A program made the translations under genes and the position numbers. Shown piece by piece: positions 7,309 to 16,060 of a stretch of DNA of 56,620 nucleotides. The DNA lies in assembly GCF_018413525.1 (NCBI RefSeq), contig NZ_JAHCDD010000034.1, forward strand, positions 1-56,620, read 5' to 3'. The stretch comes from Acidovorax sp. CCYZU-2555 (GTDB taxonomy: Bacteria; Pseudomonadota; Gammaproteobacteria; Burkholderiales; Burkholderiaceae_C). The notes beneath the pieces are model-generated. The model did not search any database. It worked only from the letters and a program-made list of their open reading frames with translations, and was not told the origin of the DNA. Every line of letters starts with the position of its first letter. Within the stretch, counting starts at the first letter, position 1.

Positions 7309-8553
7309 ATGCCCGACCTGATGAAAACCGGACTTCCGCGCCGCACCGTTCTGCAAGCCGCCGCCGTGGGGGTCGCCGGAATCTCCCCCGCCCTGCGCGC
7401 GCTGGTGCATGCCCAGGGCTCCGACGCGCCGGAGAAGAAGGAAGTGCGCATCGGCTTCATTCCGCTGACCGATTGCGCCAGCGTGGTGATGGCCTCGGTG
7501 CTGGGCATAGACAAGAAATACGGCATCAAGATCATTCCCACCAAGGAAGCGAGCTGGGCGGGCGTGCGCGACAAGCTGGTCAACGGCGAACTCGACTGCG
7601 CCCATGTGCTCTACGGCCTGGTCTACGGCGTGCACCTGGGCATCGGCGGCCCCAAGAAGGACATGGCCGTGCTCATGAACCTGAACAACAACGGCCAGGC
7701 GATCACGCTGGCCAAGAAGCTGGCCGACAAGGGCGCGGTCAACGGCGCAGGCCTGGCCAAGCTGATGGCCAGCGAAAAGCGCGAATACACCTTCGCCCAG
7801 ACCTTTCCCACGGGCACGCACGCCATGTGGCTCTACTACTGGCTCGCCGCGAACGGCATCAACCCCATGAAGGATGCCAAGGTCATCACCGTGCCGCCGC
7901 CGCAGATGGTCGCGAACATGCGCGTGGGCAACATGGACGGCTTCTGCGTGGGCGAGCCCTGGAACCACCGCGCGATCATGGACGGCATAGGCGTGACCGC
8001 CGCCACCACCCAGGAAATCTGGAAGGACCACCCCGAGAAGGTGCTGGGCACCACGGCCGAGTTCGCGGACAAGTACCCGAACACCGCGCGCGCCGTCACG
8101 GCCGCCATTCTGGAAGCCGGCCGCTGGATCGATGCCAGCCTGGCCAACAAGAACCAGATGGCCGAAACCATTGCCGCCAAGTCCTATGTGAACACCAGCG
8201 TCGACGCGATCAACCAGCGCATCCTGGGCCGCTACCAGGACGGCATGGGCAAGACCTGGGACGACCCCAACCACATGAAGTTCTACAACGAAGGCGCGGT
8301 GAACTTCCCCTATCTGTCCGACGGCATGTGGTTCCTCACGCAGCACAAGCGCTGGGGCCTGCTCAAGGACCACCCCGACTACCTGGGCGTGGCCAAGGCG
8401 ATCAACCGCATCGATCTCTACAAGCAGGCGGCAACCGCCTCCAAGACGCCGCTGCCCAAGAGCGAGATGCGCAGCAGCAAGCTCATCGACGGCGTCGTCT
8501 GGGACGGCGCGCAGCCGCAGAAGTACGCCGACAGCTTCAAGATCAAGGCCTGA
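7309..8553 (+). CDS. nrtA: Nitrate ABC transporter substrate-binding protein NrtA
   Basis: This 414-residue periplasmic protein captures nitrate for the NrtBC importer. A twin-arginine signal (Arg11-Arg12, PRRTVLQAAAVGVAG) is followed by a CmpA/NrtA-type fold with EVRIGFIPLTDCAS, THAMWLYYWLAANGI and GDFCVGEPWNHRAI-like sequence (the protein reads DGFCVGEPWNHRAI). Length is normal for the family. Because it carries an export signal it is a transport component, not the cytoplasmic sensor NasS, which is its homologue. The ATG at 7309 was chosen; a second in-frame ATG lies at 7321. It heads the nrtABC operon behind the sigma-54 promoter and attenuator leader. Confidence 0.92.
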   Translation: MPDLMKTGLPRRTVLQAAAVGVAGISPALRALVHAQGSDAPEKKEVRIGFIPLTDCASVVMASVLGIDKKYGIKIIPTKEASWAGVRDKLVNGELDCAHVLYGLVYGVHLGIGGPKKDMAVLMNLNNNGQAITLAKKLADKGAVNGAGLAKLMASEKREYTFAQTFPTGTHAMWLYYWLAANGINPMKDAKVITVPPPQMVANMRVGNMDGFCVGEPWNHRAIMDGIGVTAATTQEIWKDHPEKVLGTTAEFADKYPNTARAVTAAILEAGRWIDASLANKNQMAETIAAKSYVNTSVDAINQRILGRYQDGMGKTWDDPNHMKFYNEGAVNFPYLSDGMWFLTQHKRWGLLKDHPDYLGVAKAINRIDLYKQAATASKTPLPKSEMRSSKLIDGVVWDGAQPQKYADSFKIKA

Positions 8554-8587
8554 CGCTGACTCCCTGGTTTCAACGGAAGAACGCACG

Positions 8588-9529
8588 ATGAACACACATA
8601 CTTTGTCGCCCAACGCCCCGCTGCAAGCCCACGAGAGCGTGGAGTCCGTCGCGGAAGTCGCACTGCCGCTGGCCGGGCATGCGGCCCATGCCGCACCCGC
8701 CGCCACGGCCAGCGCCCGCCCGCGCGCGCCCAGCAAGCTGGTGCTGAGAATGCAGGAGCTGGTCAAGTCGGCCGTGCCGCCGCTGCTGGGCCTGGCGCTG
8801 CTGGTGCTGGCCTGGGCCGGCGTGTCCATGGCCACCGGCGGCAGCATTCCCGCGCCGGGCGCGACCTGGGAACAGGCGATCAAGCTGTTCAGCGACCCGT
8901 TCTACAGCAACGGCCCGAACGACCAGGGCGTGGGCTGGAACGTGCTGGCCTCGCTGGAACGCGTGGCCATAGGCTTCGGCCTGGCGGCGCTGGTCGGCAT
9001 TCCCGCGGGCTTTCTGATCGGCCGCTTCAAGTTCCTGTCGAAGATGTTCAACCCCATCATCAGCCTGCTCAAGCCGGTGTCGCCGCTGGCCTGGCTGCCC
9101 ATAGGCCTGCTGGTGTTCAAGGGCGCGAACCCCGCGGCCATCTGGACCATCTTCATCTGCTCGATCTGGCCCATGGTGATCAACACCGCGATCGGCGTGC
9201 AGCGCGTGCCCCAGGACTACATGAACGTGGCGCGCGTTCTCAATCTGTCCGAATGGAAGATCGCGACCAAGATCCTGCTGCCTTCGGTGCTGCCCTACAT
9301 GCTCACCGGCGTGCGCCTGGCCGTGGGCACGGCCTGGCTGGTGATCGTCGCCGCAGAAATGCTGACCGGCGGCGTGGGCATAGGCTTCTGGGTCTGGGAC
9401 GAGTGGAACAACCTCAACGTGATGAACATCATCATCGCCATCGGCGTGATCGGCATCGTGGGTCTGGCGCTGGAGCTGCTGCTGGTGCAGATCGCCAAGG
9501 CATTTACTTATGAAGAGGTGAAGTCATGA
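8588..9529 (+). CDS. nrtB: Nitrate ABC transporter permease NrtB
   Basis: This 313-residue inner-membrane permease has an Ala-rich N-terminal extension of about 55 residues, then helices starting at AVPPLLGLALLVLAWAGVSM. The permease EAA-type loop that contacts the ATPase lies around residues 210-235 (MNVARVLNLSEWKIATKILL). It is a member of the BPD_transp_1 family, close to the nitrate, sulfonate and taurine permeases; genomic position identifies it as the nitrate form. It follows nrtA by 34 bp, and its stop overlaps the nrtC start (ATGA). Confidence 0.92.
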   Translation: MNTHTLSPNAPLQAHESVESVAEVALPLAGHAAHAAPAATASARPRAPSKLVLRMQELVKSAVPPLLGLALLVLAWAGVSMATGGSIPAPGATWEQAIKLFSDPFYSNGPNDQGVGWNVLASLERVAIGFGLAALVGIPAGFLIGRFKFLSKMFNPIISLLKPVSPLAWLPIGLLVFKGANPAAIWTIFICSIWPMVINTAIGVQRVPQDYMNVARVLNLSEWKIATKILLPSVLPYMLTGVRLAVGTAWLVIVAAEMLTGGVGIGFWVWDEWNNLNVMNIIIAIGVIGIVGLALELLLVQIAKAFTYEEVKS

Positions 9530-10326
9530 GCGACAAATTCATTGAACTCCAAGGCATCTCGCAGAGTTTCAAGACCGCCAAGGGCCTGTTCCTGGCGCTG
9601 GAGAACATCGATCTGCGCATCGCCAAGGGTGACTTCGTCGCGCTGATCGGCCACTCGGGCTGCGGCAAGTCGACGCTGCTCAATCTGATCGCCGGGCTCA
9701 CCACGCCCAGCAACGGCGTGCTGCTGTGCGCCAACCGCGAAATCCAGGGCCCTTCGCCCGAGCGCGCCGTGGTGTTCCAGAACCATTCGCTGCTGCCCTG
9801 GCTCACCTGCTACGAGAACGTGCATCTGGCCGTGGAGCGCGTGTTCTCGCAGAAGGAAAGCAAGGCCCAGCTCAAGGAGCGCACCGACGCCGCGCTGGCC
9901 CTGGTCGGCCTGAGCCATGCGCGCGACAAGCGCCCGGGCGAAATTTCGGGCGGCATGAAGCAGCGCGTGGGCATTGCCCGGGCACTGTCGATGGAGCCCC
10001 AGGTGCTGCTGATGGACGAGCCGTTCGGCGCGCTCGACGCGCTCACGCGCGCCAAGCTGCAGGACGAGCTGCTGGAGATCGTCGCGCGCACGCGCAGCAC
10101 CGTGGTCATGGTGACGCACGATGTCGACGAAGCCGTGCTGCTGTCGGACAAGATCGTGATGATGACCAACGGCCCGGCCGCGCGCATTGGCGAGATCCTG
10201 AGCGTTGACATCGAACGCCCGCGCAAGCGCGTCGAGCTGGCCAACGACCCCGAGTACCTGCGCTGCCGCAAGGCAGTGATGGATTTTCTCTACACGCGCC
10301 AGGCGCATGTCGAAAAAGCCGCCTGA
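9526..10326 (+). CDS. nrtC: Nitrate ABC transporter ATP-binding protein NrtC
   Basis: This 266-residue ATPase powers nitrate import. It has Walker A GHSGCGKST (42-50), a signature ISGGMKQR near residue 140, Walker B VLLMDEPFGALD with catalytic Glu165, and an H-loop in VTHDVDEAV. Cyanobacterial NrtC has an extra C-terminal NrtA-like regulatory domain; this protein lacks it and resembles NrtD/NasD-type subunits, so the symbol is by position in the operon. Translational coupling to nrtB is indicated by the 4-bp overlap. Confidence 0.92.
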   Translation: MSDKFIELQGISQSFKTAKGLFLALENIDLRIAKGDFVALIGHSGCGKSTLLNLIAGLTTPSNGVLLCANREIQGPSPERAVVFQNHSLLPWLTCYENVHLAVERVFSQKESKAQLKERTDAALALVGLSHARDKRPGEISGGMKQRVGIARALSMEPQVLLMDEPFGALDALTRAKLQDELLEIVARTRSTVVMVTHDVDEAVLLSDKIVMMTNGPAARIGEILSVDIERPRKRVELANDPEYLRCRKAVMDFLYTRQAHVEKAA

Positions 10327-10421
10327 AGCGCCGGAGCATCACGGGACGGCGGTATATTGGAGCTCAGGCCGCGCAGCGCCAGCTGCCCGGGCATCTTTGC
10401 AATTCGAGAACCGCTGATCCC

Positions 10422-10631
10422 ATGAAAACCATTGACGAAATGCTGCACCTGGATCTGCTCACCCCCGAACAGCACCACGAGATCGGCGCCTGGATCGCCC
10501 AGGCCGATTCGCCCGAGGAAATCCTCAAGATGCCCGCGCAACTCTGGACCGCCATGGAGCGCGCCAGCGAAGTCATGGGAATCGACAAGGACCTGCTGCG
10601 CCCGCCGGCGCTGGATGCGATGGGGCTCTGA
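10422..10631 (+). CDS. Small acidic protein following nrtC, function unknown
   Basis: This 69-residue protein begins MKTIDEMLHLDLLTPEQHHE and is predicted mainly helical and acidic, without membrane or signal segments. It starts 95 bp after nrtC, with no terminator between, so it may be the last gene of the nitrate transport transcript. The frame has normal codon use for the genome. The intervening segment has no strong Shine-Dalgarno. I do not recognise the family; its position suggests an accessory role in nitrate uptake or metabolism, which is inference. Confidence 0.6.
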   Translation: MKTIDEMLHLDLLTPEQHHEIGAWIAQADSPEEILKMPAQLWTAMERASEVMGIDKDLLRPPALDAMGL

Positions 10632-10638
10632 TCCCGAT

Positions 10639-11598
10639 TCAGACCTCCCGCGCCAAAATCGCCCGCCTCAGCCCATCGATCAAATCGACCTTGGGCGAAT
10701 TGCGCAGCCAGGCCAGGCCCACGGGCGGCAGGCTCCAGGGCAGCGCCTGCTCCAGCACTTCGGCCGCGCCGCCCACGCACACCGCCTGGGCGATGTCGTC
10801 GGGCAGCACCGTGATGCCGCGCGGCAGATTGCGCAGCGCCGACGCGATGGTGCGCACCGCATAGGCTTCCAGCGTGGGCACGGGCACGCGCCGCCCGGCG
10901 GCCGAGAAGATCGCGTCGATCATGCCGCGAATCGGCGTGTCTGCAGGCGGAAAGATCCAGTCCATCTCCGACAGTTTGGCGATATCCACTTCGGGAAAGC
11001 GCTTGAGCAGCGCCGCGCTGGGCTGGGCCACGACCAGGCGCGGCTGCTGCTGATACAGCAGCACCTGCTCCATCGCCTCATCGCCCGGCGCGCCCTGGTC
11101 GTTCTGTGAAAAGCGGCAGATCGCGCAGTCGAGCGTGCGCGCGCGCAGCGCGGCGAACAGATTGCCCGTGACATCTTCCATCGACACCGTGGCGATCTTG
11201 GGCCGCAGCGAGAACAGGTACGACCAGGTGCTGTCGAGCACGCGCGTGGACGCATAGGGCAGCACGCCCACGCGCAGCCGGCCCTGGCGCCCGGCGCGCA
11301 CGCCGTCGAGTTCGATCAGCAGCTCATCGTTCTCGGCGATCGCATACGCGGCGCGCGCGATCACGACGCGGCCCGCGGCCGTGGGCTCGAGTCCGCGCCC
11401 GGTTCTGTCAAACAGCACGGCGTTGAAGATTTCTTCGATATCGGCCAGCGCGCGCGTGACCGTGGGCTGGCTGCTGCCCAGGATTTCGGCGACGCGCGTG
11501 ATCGAACGGTAGCGGTCGAGCGCGACCACCAGCCGGTAGTGGCGCAGCTTGAGGCGCGCGTCAATGGCGCGCTCGACTTCGGGCATCGAATGAGACAT
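10639..11598 (-). CDS. LysR-family transcriptional regulator
   Basis: This 319-residue LysR protein has its HTH at about residues 20-78 (LRHYRLVVALDRYRSITRVA, then SSQPTVTRALADIEEIF) and an effector-binding domain from about 105 (GRLRVGVLPYASTRVLDS). The ATG at 11598 gives 15 residues before the first helix; an internal ATG at 11586 is also possible. It is divergent from the gamma-glutamyltransferase-like gene. The shared 104-bp region contains repeated ATGCA elements (around 11613-11636) and a TATAGT -10-like hexamer at 11665-11670, suitable for LysR control of the divergent operon. Confidence 0.9.
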   Translation of the reverse strand: MSHSMPEVERAIDARLKLRHYRLVVALDRYRSITRVAEILGSSQPTVTRALADIEEIFNAVLFDRTGRGLEPTAAGRVVIARAAYAIAENDELLIELDGVRAGRQGRLRVGVLPYASTRVLDSTWSYLFSLRPKIATVSMEDVTGNLFAALRARTLDCAICRFSQNDQGAPGDEAMEQVLLYQQQPRLVVAQPSAALLKRFPEVDIAKLSEMDWIFPPADTPIRGMIDAIFSAAGRRVPVPTLEAYAVRTIASALRNLPRGITVLPDDIAQAVCVGGAAEVLEQALPWSLPPVGLAWLRNSPKVDLIDGLRRAILAREV

Positions 11599-11702
11599 GG
11601 CGAACTATAGCCTGCAATGCATGGACTGATGCAAATACATTCACCCTGGCCTATTACGTGCTTCTATAGTTGGGCCCTCCTCCACTCGCACCAAAAGCAA
11701 CC

Positions 11703-13541
11703 ATGAGCGCTTTCACTACCCGTCCCGAGATCACTGGAACCTTCGGCGTGGTCTCCTCTACCCATTGGCTGGTGTCGCAGACCGCGATGGGTGTGCTCGA
11801 ACGCGGCGGCAATGCGTTCGACGCCGCCGTGGCTGGCGGCTTTGTGCTGCAGGTGGTCGAGCCCCATCTCAACGGCCCGGGCGGCGAAGTGCCCATCCTG
11901 CTGTGGAGCGAGCGGCTGGGGCGCATCGAATCGATCAAGGGCCAGGGCGTGGCGCCCGCCGAGGCCGACGCCCAAGCGTTTCGCCGGCTGGGCTTCGAGC
12001 AGGTGCCCGGCATAGGCATGCTGCCCGCGACCGTGCCCGGCGCTTTCGGCGCGTGGATGACCATGCTGCGCGAACATGGCACCTGGTCGCTGGCCGATGT
12101 GCTCGCGCCGGCGATTGGCTATGCGCGCGACGGCTTCCCCCTGATCGCGCGCGCCGTGCAGGCCATCTATTCGGTGCAGGACCTGTTTCGCGAACAGTGG
12201 CCCAGCTCGGCGCAGGTCTGGCTGCCGGGCGGGCGCGTGCCCCAGCCCGGCGCGCTGTTCCAGTTGCCCAAGCTTGCCGACACCTTCGAGCGCCTGCTGC
12301 AGGAAACGCAGACCCGCGCCACGGGCCGCACCGAACAGATAGACGCGGCGATCGACATCTGGTATCGCGGCTTTGTCGCCCAGGAAATCGATCTCTACTA
12401 CCGCACCGAAAAAGTGCAGGACACCAGCGGCGAGCGCCATGGCGGCCTGCTGCGCTACGACGACATGGCCAACTGGCAGGCCACGGTCGAAACCCCGCTG
12501 ACGCTGGACTTCGGCCGCTACACGCTGGCCAAGTGCGGCTTCTGGAGCCAGGGCCCGGCCTTTTTACAGCAGATAGGCATGCTGCGCCACGCCGATCTGG
12601 GCCAGCACCCGCCCCACACCGCGGGCTTTGTGCACCGCATCGCCGAAGCCGCGAAGCTGGCCATGGCCGACCGCCTGGCCTGGTACGGCGACGCGCCCGG
12701 CGCCCAGCGCGCGGCGCAGATGGCCCTGCTGTCCGACGACTACCTGCGCGCGCGCTGGAGCGAGACCGGCGCACAGGCCTCGACCGAACTGCGCCCCGGA
12801 GCGCCCAGCGGCATCGCCCCGCGCCTGCCCGACCTGGGCGTGGCCGAACGCACGCTGCGCACGGCCGACACGCGCTTCGGCATAGGCGAGCCCACATTCG
12901 CCGCGCTGCCGCCGGTCGCCGAATGGGCCGAGCGAGAAGTCTTCGTGGGCGACACCTGCCATATCGATGTCATCGACCGCCACGGGAACATGGTCGCGGC
13001 CACGCCTTCGGGCGGCTGGCTGTCGTCCAGCCCGGTCGTTCCCGCGCTGGGCTTTGCGATCAACACCCGGCTGCAGATGACCTGGATGGACGAAGGCCTG
13101 GCCAACACCGTCACGCCGCGCGTCATGCCCTGCACCACCTTGTCGCCCTCGCTGGCTCTGCGCGACGGCCAGCCCTACATGGTGTTCGGCACGCCCGGCG
13201 GCGATCAGCAGGACCAATGGTCGCCGGCGTTCTTCCTGCGCCATGCGGTGCATGGCATGAACCTGCAGGAGGCCATCGATGCGCCCGCCTGGCATGTGGA
13301 TCACTTCCCCGCGTCGTTCTGGCCGCGCCAGACCAAGCTCAATCAGCTGACCGTCGAATCGCGCTTCGCGCCCGAGGAAATCGCCGCGCTGCGCGCCGCG
13401 GGCCACACCGTCAAGGTGGGCGACGCCTGGTCCGAAAGCCGCATGTCGGCCTGCACGCGCGAGCACGACGCGCGCGGCCGACTGCTGCTGCGCGCCGCGG
13501 CGAATCCGCGCGGCATGCAGGGCTACGCCGTAGGCCGCTGA
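11703..13541 (+). CDS. Gamma-glutamyltransferase-family N-terminal nucleophile hydrolase
   Basis: This 612-residue protein of the GGT family is made as one chain that cleaves itself. The expected new N-terminal nucleophile is Thr418 in GDTCHIDVID, giving a large subunit of about 417 residues and a small one of about 195, as in the family. Other family segments are GGNAFDAAVAGGFVLQVVEP, GPGGEVP and FGTPGGDQQ. It has no signal peptide, unlike periplasmic E. coli Ggt, so it may be a cytoplasmic acylase-like or glutathione-conjugate enzyme. Start chosen at MSAFTT; an upstream in-frame start lacks support. It is co-directional with a Bug receptor 35 bp downstream, which could supply its substrate. 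Confidence 0.88.
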   Translation: MSAFTTRPEITGTFGVVSSTHWLVSQTAMGVLERGGNAFDAAVAGGFVLQVVEPHLNGPGGEVPILLWSERLGRIESIKGQGVAPAEADAQAFRRLGFEQVPGIGMLPATVPGAFGAWMTMLREHGTWSLADVLAPAIGYARDGFPLIARAVQAIYSVQDLFREQWPSSAQVWLPGGRVPQPGALFQLPKLADTFERLLQETQTRATGRTEQIDAAIDIWYRGFVAQEIDLYYRTEKVQDTSGERHGGLLRYDDMANWQATVETPLTLDFGRYTLAKCGFWSQGPAFLQQIGMLRHADLGQHPPHTAGFVHRIAEAAKLAMADRLAWYGDAPGAQRAAQMALLSDDYLRARWSETGAQASTELRPGAPSGIAPRLPDLGVAERTLRTADTRFGIGEPTFAALPPVAEWAEREVFVGDTCHIDVIDRHGNMVAATPSGGWLSSSPVVPALGFAINTRLQMTWMDEGLANTVTPRVMPCTTLSPSLALRDGQPYMVFGTPGGDQQDQWSPAFFLRHAVHGMNLQEAIDAPAWHVDHFPASFWPRQTKLNQLTVESRFAPEEIAALRAAGHTVKVGDAWSESRMSACTREHDARGRLLLRAAANPRGMQGYAVGR

Positions 13542-13576
13542 CGCCCTCTTCACCCCTTTCAACCACTGGAGCTTCC

Positions 13577-14545
13577 ATGATCTCTCACCGTATCCGCGCC
13601 CTGTGCGCCACCGCCTTGCTGGCCGTCGCCGGCGCCGCGTCGGCCAATTACCCCGACAAGCCCATTACGCTGATCGTTCCCTGGGCGCCCGGCGGCTCGA
13701 CCGACATCCTCGCGCGCGCGCTGGGCGAGCGCATGTCGAAGTCGCTGGGCCAGACCGTGATCGTCGACAACCGCGCGGGCGCGTCGGGCAACATAGGCTC
13801 CAACATCGTCGCCAAGGCCAAGCCCGACGGCTACACGCTGCTCGTGGGCTCTATGAGCACGCACGCGATGAACCCCGCGCTGATGGCCAGCATGCCGTTC
13901 AAGGGCGTGGAAGACTTCACGCCCATCGCGCAACTGGCCAATGTGATCAACACCATGGTCGTGAGCAACTCGGTGCCCGCGAACAACCTCAAGGACTTCA
14001 TCGCCTACGCCAAGGCCAATCCCGGCAAGCTCAACTACGCGACCGCGGGTCAGGGCTCGACCAACCACCTGAGCGCCGTGCTGTTCGAAAAGGCCGCGGG
14101 CATCACCATGGTGCACGTGCCCTACAAGGGCGGCGCGCCCGCCGTGGTCGACACCGTCGCCGACCAGACCCAGGTGCTGTTCTCGGCCGGCACGCAGACG
14201 CTGCCCCACGTCAAGACCGGCAAGCTCAAGCTGCTGGCCGTGACCGAAGCCAAGCGTTCGGCGCTGATGCCCGAAGGCGTGCCCACGGTCGGTGAAACGC
14301 TGCCCGGTTATGAGCTCGGTGTCTGGTACGGTCTGTTCGGCCCGGCCGGCATGCCCAAGGCCCTGGTCGACCAGTTGAACGCCGCCGCCAACGCCGCCAT
14401 GGCCGACCCGGCAGTCAAGGCACGCATGGACAGCCTGGGCGTCGAAGTCGTCAAGGCCACGCCCGCGCAGTTCGCCACGGTGCTCAAGTCCGACGCCGAC
14501 CGCTACGGCAAGATCATCCGCGAGCTGGGCATCAAGGGTGAGTGA
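13577..14545 (+). CDS. Bug/TctC-family periplasmic solute receptor
   Basis: This 322-residue receptor has a signal peptide ending near Ala23 (GAASANYPDKPITLIVPWAP), followed by the family motifs WAPGGSTDILARALGE, VIVDNRAGASGNIGS and KPDGYTLLVGS. It is expected to bind a small organic acid in the periplasm. No TctAB membrane genes are near. It sits between the GGT-like gene and a GAF protein, and its last codons overlap the GAF start by 8 bp, so the three are probably one operon under the divergent LysR. Confidence 0.9.
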   Translation: MISHRIRALCATALLAVAGAASANYPDKPITLIVPWAPGGSTDILARALGERMSKSLGQTVIVDNRAGASGNIGSNIVAKAKPDGYTLLVGSMSTHAMNPALMASMPFKGVEDFTPIAQLANVINTMVVSNSVPANNLKDFIAYAKANPGKLNYATAGQGSTNHLSAVLFEKAAGITMVHVPYKGGAPAVVDTVADQTQVLFSAGTQTLPHVKTGKLKLLAVTEAKRSALMPEGVPTVGETLPGYELGVWYGLFGPAGMPKALVDQLNAAANAAMADPAVKARMDSLGVEVVKATPAQFATVLKSDADRYGKIIRELGIKGE

Positions 14546-15068
14546 AGCCACCCTGCTGACCCTGCCGCCCGCGGCCCGCAGCGCGCTGTTCGATGAACTG
14601 CCGCGCGCCGCGGATTTCTCCGCCGCGCTGCAGACCATAGAGCGCGTGCGCCAGGAACTGCTGGGCGACGGCCTGCTCACCGTGAACCATGTGCTGTGGC
14701 CCGCGCCAGCCGATGCCGCCGAGGTCATAGACCTGCAACGCATCTGGTCGTCGCGCCCCGCCGAGTACCCGGTCGCGGGCCGCAAGCGCAAGACCCTCAC
14801 GCCCTGGACACGGCAGCTGCTGCTGTCGGGCGAGATCTTCCTGGGCGAAGGCCAGGCGGCGCTGGAGCAGGTGTTCGACGACAACCGGCTGATCCTGTCG
14901 ATGGGCCTGCAATCGGTGATGAACGTGCCGCTGGTGCGTTCCGGCACCTGCTTTGCGACCTTCAACGTGCTGGGCACGCGCGCGCAGTGGAGCACGGCCC
15001 AGAAGCAGCAGATCGAGCTGCTGGCGGCGCTGGCCTTGCCTTGGGTGGCGGGGCATGTGGCTGCGTAG
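14538..15068 (+). CDS. GAF-domain protein coupled to the Bug receptor
   Basis: This 176-residue cytoplasmic protein reads as a single GAF domain (helical N-terminus to residue 45, core about 46-176 with LGEGQAALEQVFDDN, MGLQSVMNVPLV and ATFNVLG). GAF domains bind small ligands, and stand-alone forms of this size occur beside catabolic operons. The start is a GTG inside the end of the receptor gene (GTGAGTGA), so it is probably translated by coupling. There is no output domain; it may sense or bind the compound handled by the operon. Function is inference. Confidence 0.75.
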   Translation: MSEATLLTLPPAARSALFDELPRAADFSAALQTIERVRQELLGDGLLTVNHVLWPAPADAAEVIDLQRIWSSRPAEYPVAGRKRKTLTPWTRQLLLSGEIFLGEGQAALEQVFDDNRLILSMGLQSVMNVPLVRSGTCFATFNVLGTRAQWSTAQKQQIELLAALALPWVAGHVAA

Positions 15069-15073
15069 GATTT

Positions 15074-15442
15074 CGTTCGTACTGAGCAAAATAAGCGAGA
15101 CAGCATCTCGCAATCCGCTGTAAATAAACAGCGGGCCTCACCTCCCCGTTCGCCCTGAGCGGGGTAAGCGTGACGGGGTCTCGCAAGGCGTCAAAAAGAA
15201 ACAGCGGGCTTCAAAAACCCGTTCGTCCTGAGCCTGTCGAAGGATGAACGGCCTGCGCTCAAAGCATGAGGACGGGCCGTTCATGGTGCGACGCGCCCGG
15301 CCAGGGAGGCTCACCACGAACGGGTCACTGCTTTACCGCCGTTTGCCAAAATCGACCAACTTCTAGTCTTCGATTTATTTGACAACAAAAGCTGTATCTT
15401 GAGCGCCTGTCGAAGGATGAACGGCCTGCGCTCAAGTCATGA
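15074..15442 (+). repeat. Dispersed intergenic repeat, copy B (extended)
   Basis: This copy has the same order of elements as copy A over about 260 bp (15144-15403). It is flanked on the left by a degenerate extra unit (15074-15130) and on the right by another partial unit ending near 15442. It fills almost the whole space between the GAF gene and the convergent Lrp gene. No gene is seen in it. Confidence 0.8.
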
Positions 15443-15474
15443 GGCCCCGGCCCTCCAGCCCCAAACACAGCCCC

Positions 15475-15966
15475 CTACCCCACCCCCCTCAAATGCAAAT
15501 GCGAAGAGTTCTTCACCTCTTCCATCACCGCATAAGTGCGCGTCTCGCGCACGCCCGGCAGTTGCCACAGCACGTTGCCGGCGAACACCCGGTAGGCGTT
15601 CATGTCGGCGCTGCGCGTCTTGAGCAGGTAGTCGAAGCCGCCGGCCACCATGTGGCATTCCATGATTTCGGGCTGCAGCTGCACCGCCACCTTGAACTCC
15701 TCGAACACATTGGGCGTGGTGCGGTCCAGCAGCACTTCGACGAAGACCAGCATGCCCGCATCGAGCTTGATCGGATTGAGCCGCGCCTCGTAGCCCAGGA
15801 TGAAGCCTTCGCGCGTGAGCCGCTGCACGCGCGCCAGCGTGGCCGTGGGTGAAAGGCTGATGGCTTCGGCGAGCTTGAGGTTGGTCAGGCGGCCGTCGGA
15901 CTGCAGCAGCGACAGAATGCGCAGATCCATGCGATCGAGCCGTTCTTGTGCGTTATCGGAATCCAT
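15475..15966 (-). CDS. Lrp/AsnC-family regulator, probable activator of putA
   Basis: This 163-residue protein has an AsnC-type HTH (residues 8-65: LDRMDLRILSLLQSDGRLTN, then SLSPTATLARVQRLTREGFI) and a C-terminal RAM ligand-binding domain (about 75-150: FVEVLLDRTTPNVFEEF, MECHMVAGGFDYLLK). It is divergent from putA across 94 bp. In several proteobacteria an Lrp-type PutR activates putA in response to proline, and here PutA lacks its own DNA-binding domain, so a separate regulator is needed. An AT-rich palindrome (15991-16004) between the two genes is a likely binding site. Confidence 0.88.
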   Translation of the reverse strand: MDSDNAQERLDRMDLRILSLLQSDGRLTNLKLAEAISLSPTATLARVQRLTREGFILGYEARLNPIKLDAGMLVFVEVLLDRTTPNVFEEFKVAVQLQPEIMECHMVAGGFDYLLKTRSADMNAYRVFAGNVLWQLPGVRETRTYAVMEEVKNSSHLHLRGVG

Positions 15967-15990
15967 AAACTAGTTTTTTATTCTGCAGCA

Positions 15991-16004
15991 TCGAAATATT
16001 TCGA
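15991..16004. promoter_or_regulatory. Palindromic candidate operator between lrp-like gene and putA
   Basis: TCGAAATATTTCGA is a perfect 14-bp palindrome in an AT-rich segment unusual for this genome. A related element, GAACAAATATTC, follows at 16002-16013. Lrp-family proteins favour AT-rich dyads of this kind, so this is the best candidate site for the divergent regulator. The binding assignment is inference. Confidence 0.5.
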
Positions 16005-16060
16005 ACAAATATTCTAGCAATGCCGATGCACCATTGCCACATCAACTAACCCTGTTTCCC

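Noticed and set aside
7309-8553. Treating this gene as the nitrate sensor NasS
   Set aside because: It has a twin-arginine export signal and is followed by permease and ATPase genes, so it is the transport protein NrtA.
11765-14545. Giant frame spanning the GGT-like gene in another phase and fusing into the Bug receptor
   Set aside because: The first 600 codons are an Arg-rich shadow of the GGT-like gene; the receptor has its own ATG, signal peptide and start at 13577.
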